Shown piece after piece: positions 22,905-30,587 of a DNA stretch of 30,747 nt. The position numbers were made by a program, and so were the translations under genes. The notes below the pieces were generated by a model. It did no database searches, had not been told where the DNA came from, and saw only the letters and a list, made by a program, of their open reading frames with translations. The first letter of the stretch is position 1. Each line of letters starts with the position of its first letter. The stretch is from Clostridia bacterium (GTDB lineage Bacteria > Bacillota > Clostridia > Oscillospirales > CAG-272). Location of the stretch: positions 1 through 30,747 of the forward strand of contig JAFTHJ010000062.1 in assembly GCA_017457465.1 (NCBI GenBank), given 5' to 3'.

Positions 22905-23564
22905 ATGACAGGGGAAAAGATAAAGGAAAAAGCGCGGGAGAAGGAAAAAGAGCGTCGCGTAGGCGGATTTTATTGCCCGATAAAAAGGCTGTGCGACCTT
23001 CTTGCCGCATATATACTGCTGCTCATTTTGTATATCCCTATGCTCATTATCGCTCTCGCGATAAAGCTCACCTCAAAAGGCGGGGTTATCTTCAGGCAGA
23101 TAAGGGTAGGGAAAGACGGTGTGAGGTTTGTTTGCTATAAATTCCGAACTATGCGCTCCGACGCGCCCTCCCAGCTATCTACCGCCGAATTTACCGACGC
23201 CGACAAATATATAACCGCCGTGGGGCGATTTCTACGGAAGACCAGCCTTGACGAGCTTCCGCAGCTCTTTAACGTACTCAACGGAGATATGAGTATCGTC
23301 GGTCCGAGACCGCTCATACCCTCCGAGAGCGAGGTTCATAAGAGACGCTCCGAGCTTGGTGTGTACAGTGTTCGTCCGGGGATAACGGGACTCGCGCAGG
23401 TCTGCGGCAGAGACACGGTGAGTGACGGTGAAAAGGTGCGATATGATGCCGAATATACGGAAAATCTGGGTGCGCTCACCGATATGAAAATAATCCTTTT
23501 GACATTTTTCAAGGTATGCTCCTGCGAGGGAGTCGGACTTTCGGGTGAGAAAGAACGGTCTTGA
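22905..23564 (+). CDS. Polyprenyl-phosphate sugar-1-phosphate transferase (PglC/WcaJ catalytic-core type)
   Basis: A 219-residue monotopic phosphoglycosyl transferase that attaches a sugar-1-phosphate from a UDP-sugar to undecaprenyl phosphate, the first membrane step of glycan or capsule synthesis. One re-entrant hydrophobic helix (about 27-54) follows a highly charged N-terminus. FRQIRVGKDGVRFVCYKFRTM, the catalytic Asp116-Glu117 in TSLDELPQL, GDMSIVGPRPL and RPGITGLAQVCGRD are textbook family motifs. It lacks the extra membrane helices of WcaJ, so it is the short PglC-like form. The ribosome binding site is GGGGGA. The stop codon lies inside the -35 box of the next gene's promoter. The sugar is unknown. 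Confidence 0.95.
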   Translation: MTGEKIKEKAREKEKERRVGGFYCPIKRLCDLLAAYILLLILYIPMLIIALAIKLTSKGGVIFRQIRVGKDGVRFVCYKFRTMRSDAPSQLSTAEFTDADKYITAVGRFLRKTSLDELPQLFNVLNGDMSIVGPRPLIPSESEVHKRRSELGVYSVRPGITGLAQVCGRDTVSDGEKVRYDAEYTENLGALTDMKIILLTFFKVCSCEGVGLSGEKERS

Positions 23565-23589
23565 CAAAATAGCCCGTATATTTTATACT
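23561..23589 (+). promoter_or_regulatory. Strong sigma-A promoter of the 123-residue unknown gene
   Basis: TTGACA (23561-23566, exact) and TATACT (23584-23589) are separated by 17 bp. The predicted start is near 23596, about 30 bp before the ATG. The -35 box overlaps the sugar-transferase stop codon. Confidence 0.88.
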
Positions 23590-23606
23590 GTTTATAGAAA
23601 AACAGT
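23587..23606. promoter_or_regulatory. Operator-like inverted repeat over the start site
   Basis: ACTGTTT (23587-23593) and AAACAGT (23600-23606) form a perfect 7-bp inverted repeat with a 6-bp spacer. It begins in the -10 box and covers the predicted transcription start, a position where a bound dimeric repressor would block initiation. As RNA it would form only a short hairpin without a U-tract. Confidence 0.55.
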
Positions 23607-23624
23607 TAACGGAGGCTGACTGCA

Positions 23625-23996
23625 ATGATAAGAGACCGAAAGAGAATAGCGCGGACATTCATTAAATACGGAAGACTTGGACTTGCCTCCTCTGGGCTTG
23701 ATGTTCTCGATATATATGCGAGAATAAAGGGAAGCTCCCGCACAAGGGAGGAAGCGTATCGGCTTCTGGCGGTATGTGATACCGTGAGATTTTTGAAGAT
23801 AAGCGGAAAGGAAGAAGCGCTCGGAGCCGTTCAGGAGATATATTTCCCCACACGCGGCACGGAGTATTCAAAAAGCGAGATAAGCGGAAGAGTTATCCGC
23901 TATTCGCAACGGCACAACTGCGACGAGCGCACAGTCTACAGACGCCTTGCCTACGCCATCAGCGTATATGAAGCGGTGCTTGAAAGCTATAAATAA
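23625..23996 (+). CDS. Unrecognised 123-residue protein with C-terminal helix-turn-helix-like segment
   Basis: I do not recognise this family. The protein is basic, soluble and mostly helical. Near its C-terminus, SGRVIRYSQRHNCDERTVYRRLAYAI is a good pattern for a helix-turn-helix with the recognition helix at DERTVYRRL (about residues 100-108). It somewhat resembles sigma-region-4 or ArpU-type regulators. A DNA-binding regulator is therefore plausible (inference). The start has GGAGG nine bases upstream. The gene is monocistronic, with a near-consensus promoter, an operator-like repeat at 23587-23606 and a terminator directly behind it, an arrangement that would suit autoregulation. Confidence 0.75.
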   Translation: MIRDRKRIARTFIKYGRLGLASSGLDVLDIYARIKGSSRTREEAYRLLAVCDTVRFLKISGKEEALGAVQEIYFPTRGTEYSKSEISGRVIRYSQRHNCDERTVYRRLAYAISVYEAVLESYK

Positions 23997-24001
23997 AAGG
24001 T

Positions 24002-24036
24002 TTCGGGAGTGGAGACACTCCCGAATTTTATTCTTC
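24002..24036. terminator. Intrinsic terminator between convergent genes
   Basis: A perfect 10-bp stem (24002-24011 with 24016-24025) closed by a GAGA tetraloop is followed on the plus strand by TTTTATTCTTC. On the minus strand it is followed by CCTTTTATTTAT, so it can stop transcripts from both sides. The plus-strand U-tract overlaps the end of the converging gene. Confidence 0.88.
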
Positions 24037-24552
24037 AGCTTCGGTGTTTTTATTCTTCATATTCCCCGTGAGAAGCTCAAAAAGGCGGTCGTCGGGTGAG
24101 ATTTTTATGAGAAGAGACTCTCCGCACTCCTCGGAGAAAATATAGTATTGCTCGGCGGGAGACATATCCACACAGTAATTGAAGAGCTTTCTGCCCTTTC
24201 GCTCGGAGTCGGCGCTCTTTTTGTTCTCCTTTGTCACCTTTACTATCTTTTCTATTCCGTCAAGCCCTATTCTGCATACGGTTATGCGCGAACGGCGCTT
24301 AAGCTCGGTAACGGTGAAATCGAGTTCGCCGTCGTCGTTCTCAATTATAGCGTAGGCATATGTGCTATAGACATATCTGCCGAGTATCATAAGAGCCACA
24401 CCGAGGATGATTACGGCGACAAGCTGCATCAGAGCACGGTACGGCAGAGAGGGAATAGTGGTAAAAAACATAGCCAGAAAAGCTGTTATTATCATAATAA
24501 CAGAGGTGTATTGAGCGGCTTTGTTTGACTTTTTTGGGATTATTTCGTACAT
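24028..24552 (-). CDS. Membrane protein of unknown function with two N-terminal helices
   Basis: A 174-residue protein of no family I recognise. The start at 24552 is chosen over an upstream in-frame ATG because AAAAGGA lies about nine bases before it. Two adjacent hydrophobic helices (about 16-34 and 42-60) are followed by a charged cytoplasmic domain of roughly 110 residues. That domain's strand-rich pattern (YAIIENDDGELDFTVTELKRRSRITVCRIGLDGIEKI) resembles a PH-like membrane-associated fold. It diverges from another membrane-anchored unknown across overlapping promoters, so the two may work together, though nothing proves it. Confidence 0.8.
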   Translation of the reverse strand: MYEIIPKKSNKAAQYTSVIMIITAFLAMFFTTIPSLPYRALMQLVAVIILGVALMILGRYVYSTYAYAIIENDDGELDFTVTELKRRSRITVCRIGLDGIEKIVKVTKENKKSADSERKGRKLFNYCVDMSPAEQYYIFSEECGESLLIKISPDDRLFELLTGNMKNKNTEAEE

Positions 24553-24598
24553 ATTCGTCGTCCTTTTCGAAAAAATGAGGGTGTTAATAAAAATATCC

Positions 24599-24627
24599 TT
24601 GAAATTCTGCGCTGTTGGTGATATAAT
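24599..24627 (+). promoter_or_regulatory. Sigma-A promoter of the rightward operon
   Basis: TTGAAA (24599-24604) and an exact TATAAT (24622-24627) with 17-bp spacing. Transcription from about 24634 would run into the 249-residue membrane-anchored protein and the pyridoxamine kinase gene. Confidence 0.82.
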
Positions 24628-24641
24628 AGTCACATTATATT

Positions 24642-24669
24642 ATTATACCATATGGAGGAACAATGTCAA
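24642..24669 (-). promoter_or_regulatory. Divergent sigma-A promoter of the two-helix membrane protein
   Basis: On the minus strand TTGACA (24664-24669) and TATAAT (24642-24647) are both exact consensus with 16-bp spacing. The -35 box covers the start codon of the rightward gene, and the -10 boxes of the two promoters are only about 15 bp apart, so polymerases would compete. Confidence 0.75.
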
Positions 24670-25412
24670 GAGTCAGTCGGGGATTTAAAATTTTCGGATG
24701 GATAATAAAATTTCTTTTTACTCTCCTTGTCGCGCTTGTTTGCGGCTTTCTGCTTTGGAGAATTTTTTCCTCATCCGATCCCAAATCTATGAAGACGGTT
24801 TCGGTCAACGACGGCATATATGAGGCTTACGAGGAATCGGACGAGAACCTGTATATTTTCAGGCAGGAGCAAAGCTCTACCACCAGAGCCGAGCATAACG
24901 CGGGATATTTTTCTGTTACGAGAGCGATATTCGTACCGGAAGCGAATCAGGTTCAGGTCGTTTTGAGATATAATAACAGTACGATAAAAAATCTCAAGAG
25001 GGATTACTCTCTTGAGCAGCTTCCCGAGAGAGCGGACGACCTTTTCGATGTCAGCTTGTTTTTTGCGGTAGACCTTACTCCCGAAAACAAGGATGACAAC
25101 GATACTCTCTCCGAGGAGGGAACGAGAACCTTCAGATGCTCGTCGGAGCAGGTTCTGAAGGATGAAAAGAATCTTTATAACTACAGAAAATTCGTGTTTG
25201 ACCTTGACGAATGCGGAGAGGACCTCGACGAGCTTCTCGATTCGGGACTTCTGCTCGCGGTATACGCGGACGTATATTACGTTGAGGATATGAACCTTGA
25301 TGAGGAGGCATACGGCACCCTCTGTCTTTACGATTACGCGACGAAGAAGGAGACAGTCAAGCTCTCGTCCGCCGACAGACGTGCTATCGAGGCGTGGACG
25401 CCCGAGGATTGA
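24663..25412 (+). CDS. Membrane-anchored protein of unknown function
   Basis: A 249-residue protein with a short basic cytoplasmic N-terminus, a single membrane helix (about 14-36) and an acidic extracytoplasmic domain of about 200 residues. There is no lipobox, so it is probably held by the uncleaved helix. The domain is strand-rich (FSVTRAIFVPEANQVQVVLRYNN... RKFVFDLDEC) and could be an immunoglobulin-like or substrate-binding beta-sandwich; I recognise no family. The start has GGAGG four to five bases upstream. It is first in an operon: the pyridoxamine kinase gene begins two bases after its stop codon. Confidence 0.85.
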   Translation: MSRVSRGFKIFGWIIKFLFTLLVALVCGFLLWRIFSSSDPKSMKTVSVNDGIYEAYEESDENLYIFRQEQSSTTRAEHNAGYFSVTRAIFVPEANQVQVVLRYNNSTIKNLKRDYSLEQLPERADDLFDVSLFFAVDLTPENKDDNDTLSEEGTRTFRCSSEQVLKDEKNLYNYRKFVFDLDECGEDLDELLDSGLLLAVYADVYYVEDMNLDEEAYGTLCLYDYATKKETVKLSSADRRAIEAWTPED

Positions 25413-25414
25413 TT

Positions 25415-26290
25415 ATGAGTGACAGAAAACCTTTGAAAAGAATAGCGGCGATACACGACCTGTCCTGCTTTGGCAGATGCGCCCTCACCGTGGTGATGCC
25501 TACGCTTTCCTCTATGGGATATCAGGTCATACCTGTCCCCACGGCGCTCCTTTCGAGCCACACGGGCGGATTTACCGATATGTATTTTGAGGATATGACC
25601 GACGCTATGGGAGAAATATCCGAGCATTTTGAGCGTCTCGGCTTGAAGTTTGACGCCATATATACGGGATTTCTCGGAAGCGAGGAGCAGATAGACGTCG
25701 TGCTTGAGTTTATAAAAAGATTCTCGGATGAGGATACCTTGATTTTTGTCGACCCTGTTATGGGAGACGACGGTGTGCTTTATTCGACCTATACCACAAG
25801 GCTCCGTGACAGAATGAAGGAGCTTTGCGCGGTTGCCGATATTATCACGCCGAATGTTACGGAGGCTTCCTTCCTTTCGGGAATTGAGTATAAGGATACC
25901 TCGGATTATACCGAGAGCGATGCCTTTGCTTACGCCGAGGAGCTGCGCGGCGCTCTGGCGGAGCTTGGCAGAAGCAAGATAATAATAACGGGAATTCCCC
26001 ACAGGGGAGATATGTTCGGAACGTACGGACATACCGAGAGGGAATTCTCCGACGGATATATGTACAGTGTCAAACGAGTTCGCAAATCATATCCGGGCAC
26101 GGGAGACCTGTTCGCATCGGTGCTTCTCGGCTGTATTATGGCGGGTGAGGCGCTTGGAGATGCCGTCAGATTCGCATCGAATTACATTTGCGAGGTTATG
26201 AATTATTCGGCGGGGTTTGACACACCTGTGCGCGAGGGCGTGGCGTTTGAGCGCTTTTTGGGTGAGCTTTCCGATAGGACGGTGAGATAA
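25415..26290 (+). CDS. Pyridoxamine/pyridoxal kinase
   Basis: A 291-residue kinase of the ribokinase superfamily that phosphorylates pyridoxal, pyridoxamine or pyridoxine with ATP in vitamin B6 salvage. AAIHDLSCFGRCALTVVMP at the N-terminus and the substrate-lid region SSHTGGFTD are characteristic of PdxY/PdxK. FVDPVMGDDG (111-120) binds metal-ATP, TPNVTEA is the family signature, and Asp231 in YPGTGDLFASVLLG is the catalytic base. The start at 25415 is chosen because GAGGA lies about seven bases upstream and it follows the previous stop by two bases. It may supply PLP for enzymes such as the one at 8430-9686, although they are not linked by operon. Confidence 0.94.
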   Translation: MSDRKPLKRIAAIHDLSCFGRCALTVVMPTLSSMGYQVIPVPTALLSSHTGGFTDMYFEDMTDAMGEISEHFERLGLKFDAIYTGFLGSEEQIDVVLEFIKRFSDEDTLIFVDPVMGDDGVLYSTYTTRLRDRMKELCAVADIITPNVTEASFLSGIEYKDTSDYTESDAFAYAEELRGALAELGRSKIIITGIPHRGDMFGTYGHTEREFSDGYMYSVKRVRKSYPGTGDLFASVLLGCIMAGEALGDAVRFASNYICEVMNYSAGFDTPVREGVAFERFLGELSDRTVR

Positions 26291-26291
26291 G

Positions 26292-26630
26292 ATGGAGCAG
26301 AAAAGATTTACGAAAAACGACGATGGATTTATATGCGTCCATTGCGGAAAAGAGGTAAAGCCGCTCGGATATACCTCGAGAGACCATTGTCCTTTCTGTC
26401 TTTGGTCGGTGCATCTTGACTTAAATCCCGGTGACCGCGCGAACGACTGCCACGGCAATCTCGTTCCCGTGAAGGCTACCGTTGACGCCAAAAAAGGATT
26501 TGTTATAATATACAAGTGCGATAAGTGCGGAGAGATACACCGCAACAGGGCGGCTAACGAAGCAAAGGTACAGCCCGATAATATCAATCTTATAATTAAA
26601 TTGACCTCGGCGGAGGTTGACGGACTGTGA
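26292..26630 (+). CDS. RNHCP-domain zinc-ribbon protein
   Basis: A 112-residue protein covered almost entirely by the RNHCP domain. Two zinc-ribbon-like cysteine pairs at the start (CVHC, residues 15-18; CPFC, 33-36) and a later pair (CDKC, 76-79) are the likely metal ligands. The name-giving motif reads RDHCPFCLWSVHLDLNPGDR here. Domain function is not established; many members are predicted nucleic-acid- or ribosome-associated. It begins one base after the pyridoxamine kinase stop, and its own stop overlaps the next GTG start, so it is translated from the same operon. Confidence 0.93.
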   Translation: MEQKRFTKNDDGFICVHCGKEVKPLGYTSRDHCPFCLWSVHLDLNPGDRANDCHGNLVPVKATVDAKKGFVIIYKCDKCGEIHRNRAANEAKVQPDNINLIIKLTSAEVDGL

Positions 26631-27028
26631 GAACGCTTGATATTGAAAAAACGGCGGGTATGGTCGAGAACGATGTGACAAGGCTTGAGTTTTGCGACGA
26701 TGTGTATGTTGTAGACAGCTCAAGAGAGTTTTCTGTCGTTTGCGCACGGAGTGCCTCCGCGCGGTTTTCGGTGGGAGATGATTTCCGCGAATCCCTCACG
26801 CCCGAGGAGACCGAGGCGCTTCGGCGCTATCTTCTTTCCTTTGAGTCAAGACCTATGCTTCTGCGCACCGACGAGGGACTCGCGCTCGTATACGCCGACG
26901 CATTTCCCTCGACACTGAATTTTCTGATTTGCTATCCGGATATTGTCGGAGAGCTTGAGTCTTCGGATATATTTGCACTCGGCTCGGAGCTTGGTATTTT
27001 TGTGCCGCCGATATACGCCTCACCGTGA
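26627..27028 (+). CDS. Hypothetical protein, likely N-terminal part of a TGA-split gene
   Basis: A 133-residue frame with a GTG start that overlaps the RNHCP stop codon (GTGA). Its strand-helix pattern, with a hydrophobic core around FSVVCARSASARFSVGDDFRESL and PMLLRTDEGLALVYADAF, could be a PAS- or GAF-like sensory domain, but I recognise no family. It ends at a TGA (27026-27028). The same frame then continues without another stop for 177 codons, through GAG and then an ATG at 27032. This could be a true separate gene or the first half of a longer protein of about 310 residues. Confidence 0.65.
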   Translation: MRTLDIEKTAGMVENDVTRLEFCDDVYVVDSSREFSVVCARSASARFSVGDDFRESLTPEETEALRRYLLSFESRPMLLRTDEGLALVYADAFPSTLNFLICYPDIVGELESSDIFALGSELGIFVPPIYASP

Positions 27029-27031
27029 GAG

Positions 27032-27559
27032 ATGCGCCGAGCCGATAAAAAAGCCGCGGCGCGGATAAGGCAGAGCATGGTTGCGGCGGAGGCTGTCTTT
27101 AAGCGCGATGAGCTGTCGATGACTCTCGGCGGACAGAATATCTTGGAGATTCTCACAAGGGCGGCGCTTGACGCGGCATCCTTTTCGGGCTGCGGAGTAA
27201 GTGTTGGGGTACCCGCTGATATAACTCTCGGAGATGGCTTCGACCGCCATCTGTTCGGAATGTTTCTTTTGCTTTTCTTTATGTCGGCAAGGGAAAACAG
27301 TCCCGAAAGACGCGCGAAGGTAGTGATGTCCGATGGCTTTGAGGGACTTGTTGTGAGAGCGGAATGTGAGGTTTTTGAGGATAGGGCTTATCGGATAATG
27401 CCACTTATAAATACGGTATCCTCATTCTCCGAAAGATACAATATCAGATGTAGTTGTGCGCTTAACGGCAACAGACTGACGGTGGAATTCTGTCCCGTGC
27501 GAAAGGATTGGTCGCTTCTGGATATGAAGACATCCTTTGTCTTTGATTGGAAAAGCTAA
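27032..27559 (+). CDS. Hypothetical protein, degenerate histidine-kinase-like; likely C-terminal part of a TGA-split gene
   Basis: A 175-residue frame, in the same phase as the preceding frame and separated from it by one TGA and one sense codon. Its first 40 residues look like a charged linker helix. The middle (MFLLLFFMSARENSPERRAKVVMSD, written here in outline) resembles the N-box region of GHKL ATPases, where leucines, a NA-like pair and SP precede a strand. The usual catalytic asparagine is not evident. No proper Shine-Dalgarno lies before the ATG: the only purine-rich stretch touches the start codon. Translation would need coupling, or readthrough of the TGA. The family assignment is tentative. 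Confidence 0.6.
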   Translation: MRRADKKAAARIRQSMVAAEAVFKRDELSMTLGGQNILEILTRAALDAASFSGCGVSVGVPADITLGDGFDRHLFGMFLLLFFMSARENSPERRAKVVMSDGFEGLVVRAECEVFEDRAYRIMPLINTVSSFSERYNIRCSCALNGNRLTVEFCPVRKDWSLLDMKTSFVFDWKS

Positions 27560-27581
27560 CTGAATACGATAAATTTCAAGA

Positions 27582-27605
27582 GGCGCCGATATCGGCGCCC
27601 TTTTG
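27582..27605 (+). terminator. Intrinsic terminator of the pyridoxamine kinase operon
   Basis: A perfect self-complementary GGCGCCGATATCGGCGCC (27582-27599) can form a G/C-rich hairpin followed by CTTTTG. The U-run is short, but the position 22 bp after the last stop codon and the stem strength support termination. Confidence 0.75.
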
Positions 27606-27714
27606 AATGCTGATGATACAAAAGTGACAAATGATTAGATGAGATTTTGTGCATTTGCCTAAAAAAATAAAAAATGTGTCAAAAAAAAGTATATTTCAAA
27701 AAAAATGAGTACAT

Positions 27715-27720
27715 TATAAT
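27715..27720 (+). promoter_or_regulatory. Putative -10 box of the dgt-dnaG-rpoD operon
   Basis: An exact TATAAT in a very A-rich region. The best -35 candidate, TTTCAA at 27694-27699, is only 15 bp away and weak. The predicted start is near 27727, about 40 bp before the dgt ATG. The A-tracts upstream (27661-27705) may act as an UP-like or bent element. Confidence 0.5.
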
Positions 27721-27765
27721 TAGATATTTAAATTTCGAATGAAATTGTTTTCGGGAGGTGTAAAA

Positions 27766-28779
27766 ATGAGTAAATGTATTCGCGATGTATTTCTTGAGCG
27801 TGAAAGGGAAACCCTGTCAAAATATGCCTTTCTCACTTCCGAAACCAGAGGCAGAGAGCATCCGTACATTCCTTGCGAGAACAGAACAGAGTTCCAGAGG
27901 GATAGAGATAAAATAATACACTCGCACTCCTTCCGCCGACTGATGAATAAAACGCAGGTATTCCTCGCTCCCGTGGGCGACCACTACCGAACGAGAATGA
28001 CTCACACGCTTGAGGTGGCGCAGATAGCGAGGATTATAGCGAGAGCGCTTCGGCTTAACGAGGACCTGACCGAGGCGGTGGCAATGGGGCACGATATAGG
28101 TCACACCCCGTTCGGTCACGCGGGAGAGTTTGCTCTCCAGCAATGCTTCGACCCCGAGTTCACGCATTACCGTCAGAGCCTTCGTGTTGTTGAGAAGCTT
28201 GAAAACAACGGCGAGGGACTTAATCTGACGTGGGAGGTGCGTGACGGAATAGTCAACCATACGGGTAAGGATATGGCGGCGACGCTTGAGGGCGTTATAG
28301 TCAAGTTTGCCGACAGAATTGCTTACATAAACCATGATATAGATGACGCTTGTCGCGCGGGAATACTCACTATAGAGGATATACCGAGCTGGATAAGAGA
28401 CGTACTTGGCAACGGACATTCCGAGAGAATAAATTCTCTTGTTACGTCTATAATAAAGGAAAGCACAGACAAAAATGAGATAAAACCCGAGGAGGAGGTC
28501 GGCAAGGCTATGTCGGCACTGCGGGATTTCCTCTTTGAGAGGGTATACAGAAACCCCGTGGCTAAATCCGAGGAGGGCAAGGCGAAGGAGCTTCTGATGA
28601 GACTTTATGAGTATTATGTCTCTCATAGCGACAAAATGCCCGAGCTCTATCGTGATAACTGCGAGGCGGAGGGCGTCCAGCGGTGCGCTTGTGATTTTGT
28701 CGCGGGAATGACCGACAGATACGCCATAGAGGTCTATTCCGACCTTTATATCCCCAAGGTTTGGCGAGGTACCCATTGA
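27766..28779 (+). CDS. dgt: Deoxyguanosinetriphosphate triphosphohydrolase-like protein
   Basis: A 337-residue HD-domain phosphohydrolase that removes tripolyphosphate from dGTP or other dNTPs and so balances nucleotide pools. Metal ligands are visible as His80 (RMTHTLEVAQI), His109-Asp110 (MGHDIGHTPFGHAGE) and Asp183 (KFADRIAYINHD). The segment HSHSFRRLMNKTQVF near residue 52 is diagnostic. The start at 27766 follows GGGAGG by about seven bases and is preferred over an in-frame ATG nine codons upstream. Its stop overlaps the dnaG start (TGATG), so it is coupled to the primase gene, a common clostridial arrangement. Confidence 0.95.
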   Translation: MSKCIRDVFLERERETLSKYAFLTSETRGREHPYIPCENRTEFQRDRDKIIHSHSFRRLMNKTQVFLAPVGDHYRTRMTHTLEVAQIARIIARALRLNEDLTEAVAMGHDIGHTPFGHAGEFALQQCFDPEFTHYRQSLRVVEKLENNGEGLNLTWEVRDGIVNHTGKDMAATLEGVIVKFADRIAYINHDIDDACRAGILTIEDIPSWIRDVLGNGHSERINSLVTSIIKESTDKNEIKPEEEVGKAMSALRDFLFERVYRNPVAKSEEGKAKELLMRLYEYYVSHSDKMPELYRDNCEAEGVQRCACDFVAGMTDRYAIEVYSDLYIPKVWRGTH

Positions 28780-30557
28780 TGATACCGAGAGAGATAATAG
28801 ACGAAATAGTATACAGAAACGACATAGAGCACGTGATAGGCTCTTACGTTACTCTGAAGAGAGCGGGTTCTAACCTCAACGGTCTTTGCCCGTTCCATAG
28901 CGAGAAAACACCTTCGTTTACGGTATTTCCCGCCACCAAAAGCTTTTATTGCTTCGGCTGCGGAGCGGGAGGGGATGTTATCACCTTTGTGATGAAGGCG
29001 GAAAACCTCGATTACGCGGATGCCCTTCATAATCTTGCGGCAAGGGCGGGGATAACTATTCCCGAGGATGAGAACAGTGTGGGTGAGAAGACTATACCGA
29101 GAAAGCGTATTTACGAGATGAATCTCGCGGCGGCGAAATTTTTCAGAGACTGCCTGTTTAATCCCGAATACGGCGCCGAGGCTATGAGATATCTTGCCGA
29201 GGAGCGGCGACTCGGAATGACCACGATAAAGCGCTTCGGGCTCGGCTTCTCGCCGAATAACGCCTGGATGCTGACCAACCATATGCACTCGCTCGGATAT
29301 ACCGACGAGGAGCTTGTCGCGGGATTTTTGTGCGGAAAAAGCAAGAAAACAGGAAAGCCTTATGATTATTACAGAAACAGAGTTATTTTTCCGATAATCG
29401 ACACGCTTGGAAATATAGTCGCCTTCGGCGGCAGAGTTATGGACGATTCCAAGCCGAAATATCTCAATACCTCTGATACACCCGCGTTCAAAAAGAGCCG
29501 ACATCTGTTTGCCCTGAATTTCGCGAAGAATCACTCGGCGGAACAGATGATACTCTGCGAGGGGTATATGGACGTTATCGCCCTACACGCGGCGGGGTTT
29601 GAGAACGCGGTCGCAACACTTGGAACGGCGATAACCTCCGAACAGGCGAGAATATTTGCCAAGTACACCAAGAAGGTCATAATTACCTACGATTCCGACA
29701 GCGCGGGACAGACCGCGGCGGATAAGGCAATGAGACTTCTCGGCGAGGCGGGAGTTGACGTGAGGGTGCTTAAGCTGTCAGGCGCGAAGGACCCCGACGA
29801 ATATATCAGGAAATACGGCAAGGATGCCTTCAGACAGGTTATCAGCGAGAGCAAGAGCGGCTTTGATTATAAGCTCGATAAGGTACTTGCCGCGCGGGAT
29901 ATTTCTATAGCCGAGGAAAAAATAAAGGCGGCGAGTGATGTCTGCGCGATAATTGCGGGGTATTATTCGGGCGTTGAGCGGGAAATATATATTCTGTCAG
30001 CGGCGAAGGCGCTCGGACTCTCAAGGGATGTTTTGCTTACCGACGTTGAGCGAATCAGGCACCGAATGAAGCGCGAGGCTGATGCCAAGCAGAGCAGAGA
30101 CGCGGTTATGGCGGCAAAAAATCTCGACAACCACGTGAACAGAGACGCGGCAAAGCATATCAGAGCGAATGCCGCCGAGGAGGCGCTCATAGGATTGATG
30201 CTCATATATGACGAGCTACGTGCCGAGGTTGCGGGAGGGGGACTTGATTTAACTGCCGACGATTTTATGACCGAGTTCGGCAAAAAGGTGTTCGTGGCTC
30301 TGTGTGAGCTTGAACGCGGTGAGTTCGGCTTCTCAAAGGCTATGCTCGGCGCGAAATTTACCGTCGACGAGATGGGAAAGCTCGAGCAGATTGAGCAAAA
30401 CAGGCGAAAATATACTAAAAATGACAAAGAGGTGCTTGTCGAGTGCATAAGAAACCTCAAGGAAGAAAAGAACAAGTCCGAAAATCAGGACGATATCAAC
30501 TTCTGGCTGAACAGTAAGCGCACCAAAGTGCAAGAGAGCAAGAATAAGAACGGTTAA
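28779..30557 (+). CDS. dnaG: DNA primase
   Basis: A 592-residue primase that lays RNA primers for replication at the fork. The N-terminal CHC2 zinc finger is formed by Cys37, His40, Cys58 and Cys61. The catalytic TOPRIM domain shows the glutamate of LCEGYMDVIAL (Glu261) and the acidic TYDSDSAGQ near residue 306. The C-terminal helicase-interaction part from about 450 is charged and variable. The ATG at 28779 is chosen over an upstream in-frame TTG because GAGG lies nine to ten bases before it and it overlaps the dgt stop. The length is typical for Firmicutes. It is followed by rpoD after 30 bp, forming the macromolecular synthesis operon. Confidence 0.97.
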   Translation: MIPREIIDEIVYRNDIEHVIGSYVTLKRAGSNLNGLCPFHSEKTPSFTVFPATKSFYCFGCGAGGDVITFVMKAENLDYADALHNLAARAGITIPEDENSVGEKTIPRKRIYEMNLAAAKFFRDCLFNPEYGAEAMRYLAEERRLGMTTIKRFGLGFSPNNAWMLTNHMHSLGYTDEELVAGFLCGKSKKTGKPYDYYRNRVIFPIIDTLGNIVAFGGRVMDDSKPKYLNTSDTPAFKKSRHLFALNFAKNHSAEQMILCEGYMDVIALHAAGFENAVATLGTAITSEQARIFAKYTKKVIITYDSDSAGQTAADKAMRLLGEAGVDVRVLKLSGAKDPDEYIRKYGKDAFRQVISESKSGFDYKLDKVLAARDISIAEEKIKAASDVCAIIAGYYSGVEREIYILSAAKALGLSRDVLLTDVERIRHRMKREADAKQSRDAVMAAKNLDNHVNRDAAKHIRANAAEEALIGLMLIYDELRAEVAGGGLDLTADDFMTEFGKKVFVALCELERGEFGFSKAMLGAKFTVDEMGKLEQIEQNRRKYTKNDKEVLVECIRNLKEEKNKSENQDDINFWLNSKRTKVQESKNKNG

Positions 30558-30587
30558 AAAATAATACATATAAAAAGGATTGATAAA

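Noticed and set aside
27582..27599. Perfect GGCGCC-centred palindrome as a protein-binding operator
   Set aside because: It is placed 22 bp after the last stop codon and followed by CTTTTG, so an intrinsic terminator explains it better.
27817..28776. 319-codon minus-strand frame
   Set aside because: Antisense of dgt, whose HD-domain residues are all in place on the plus strand.
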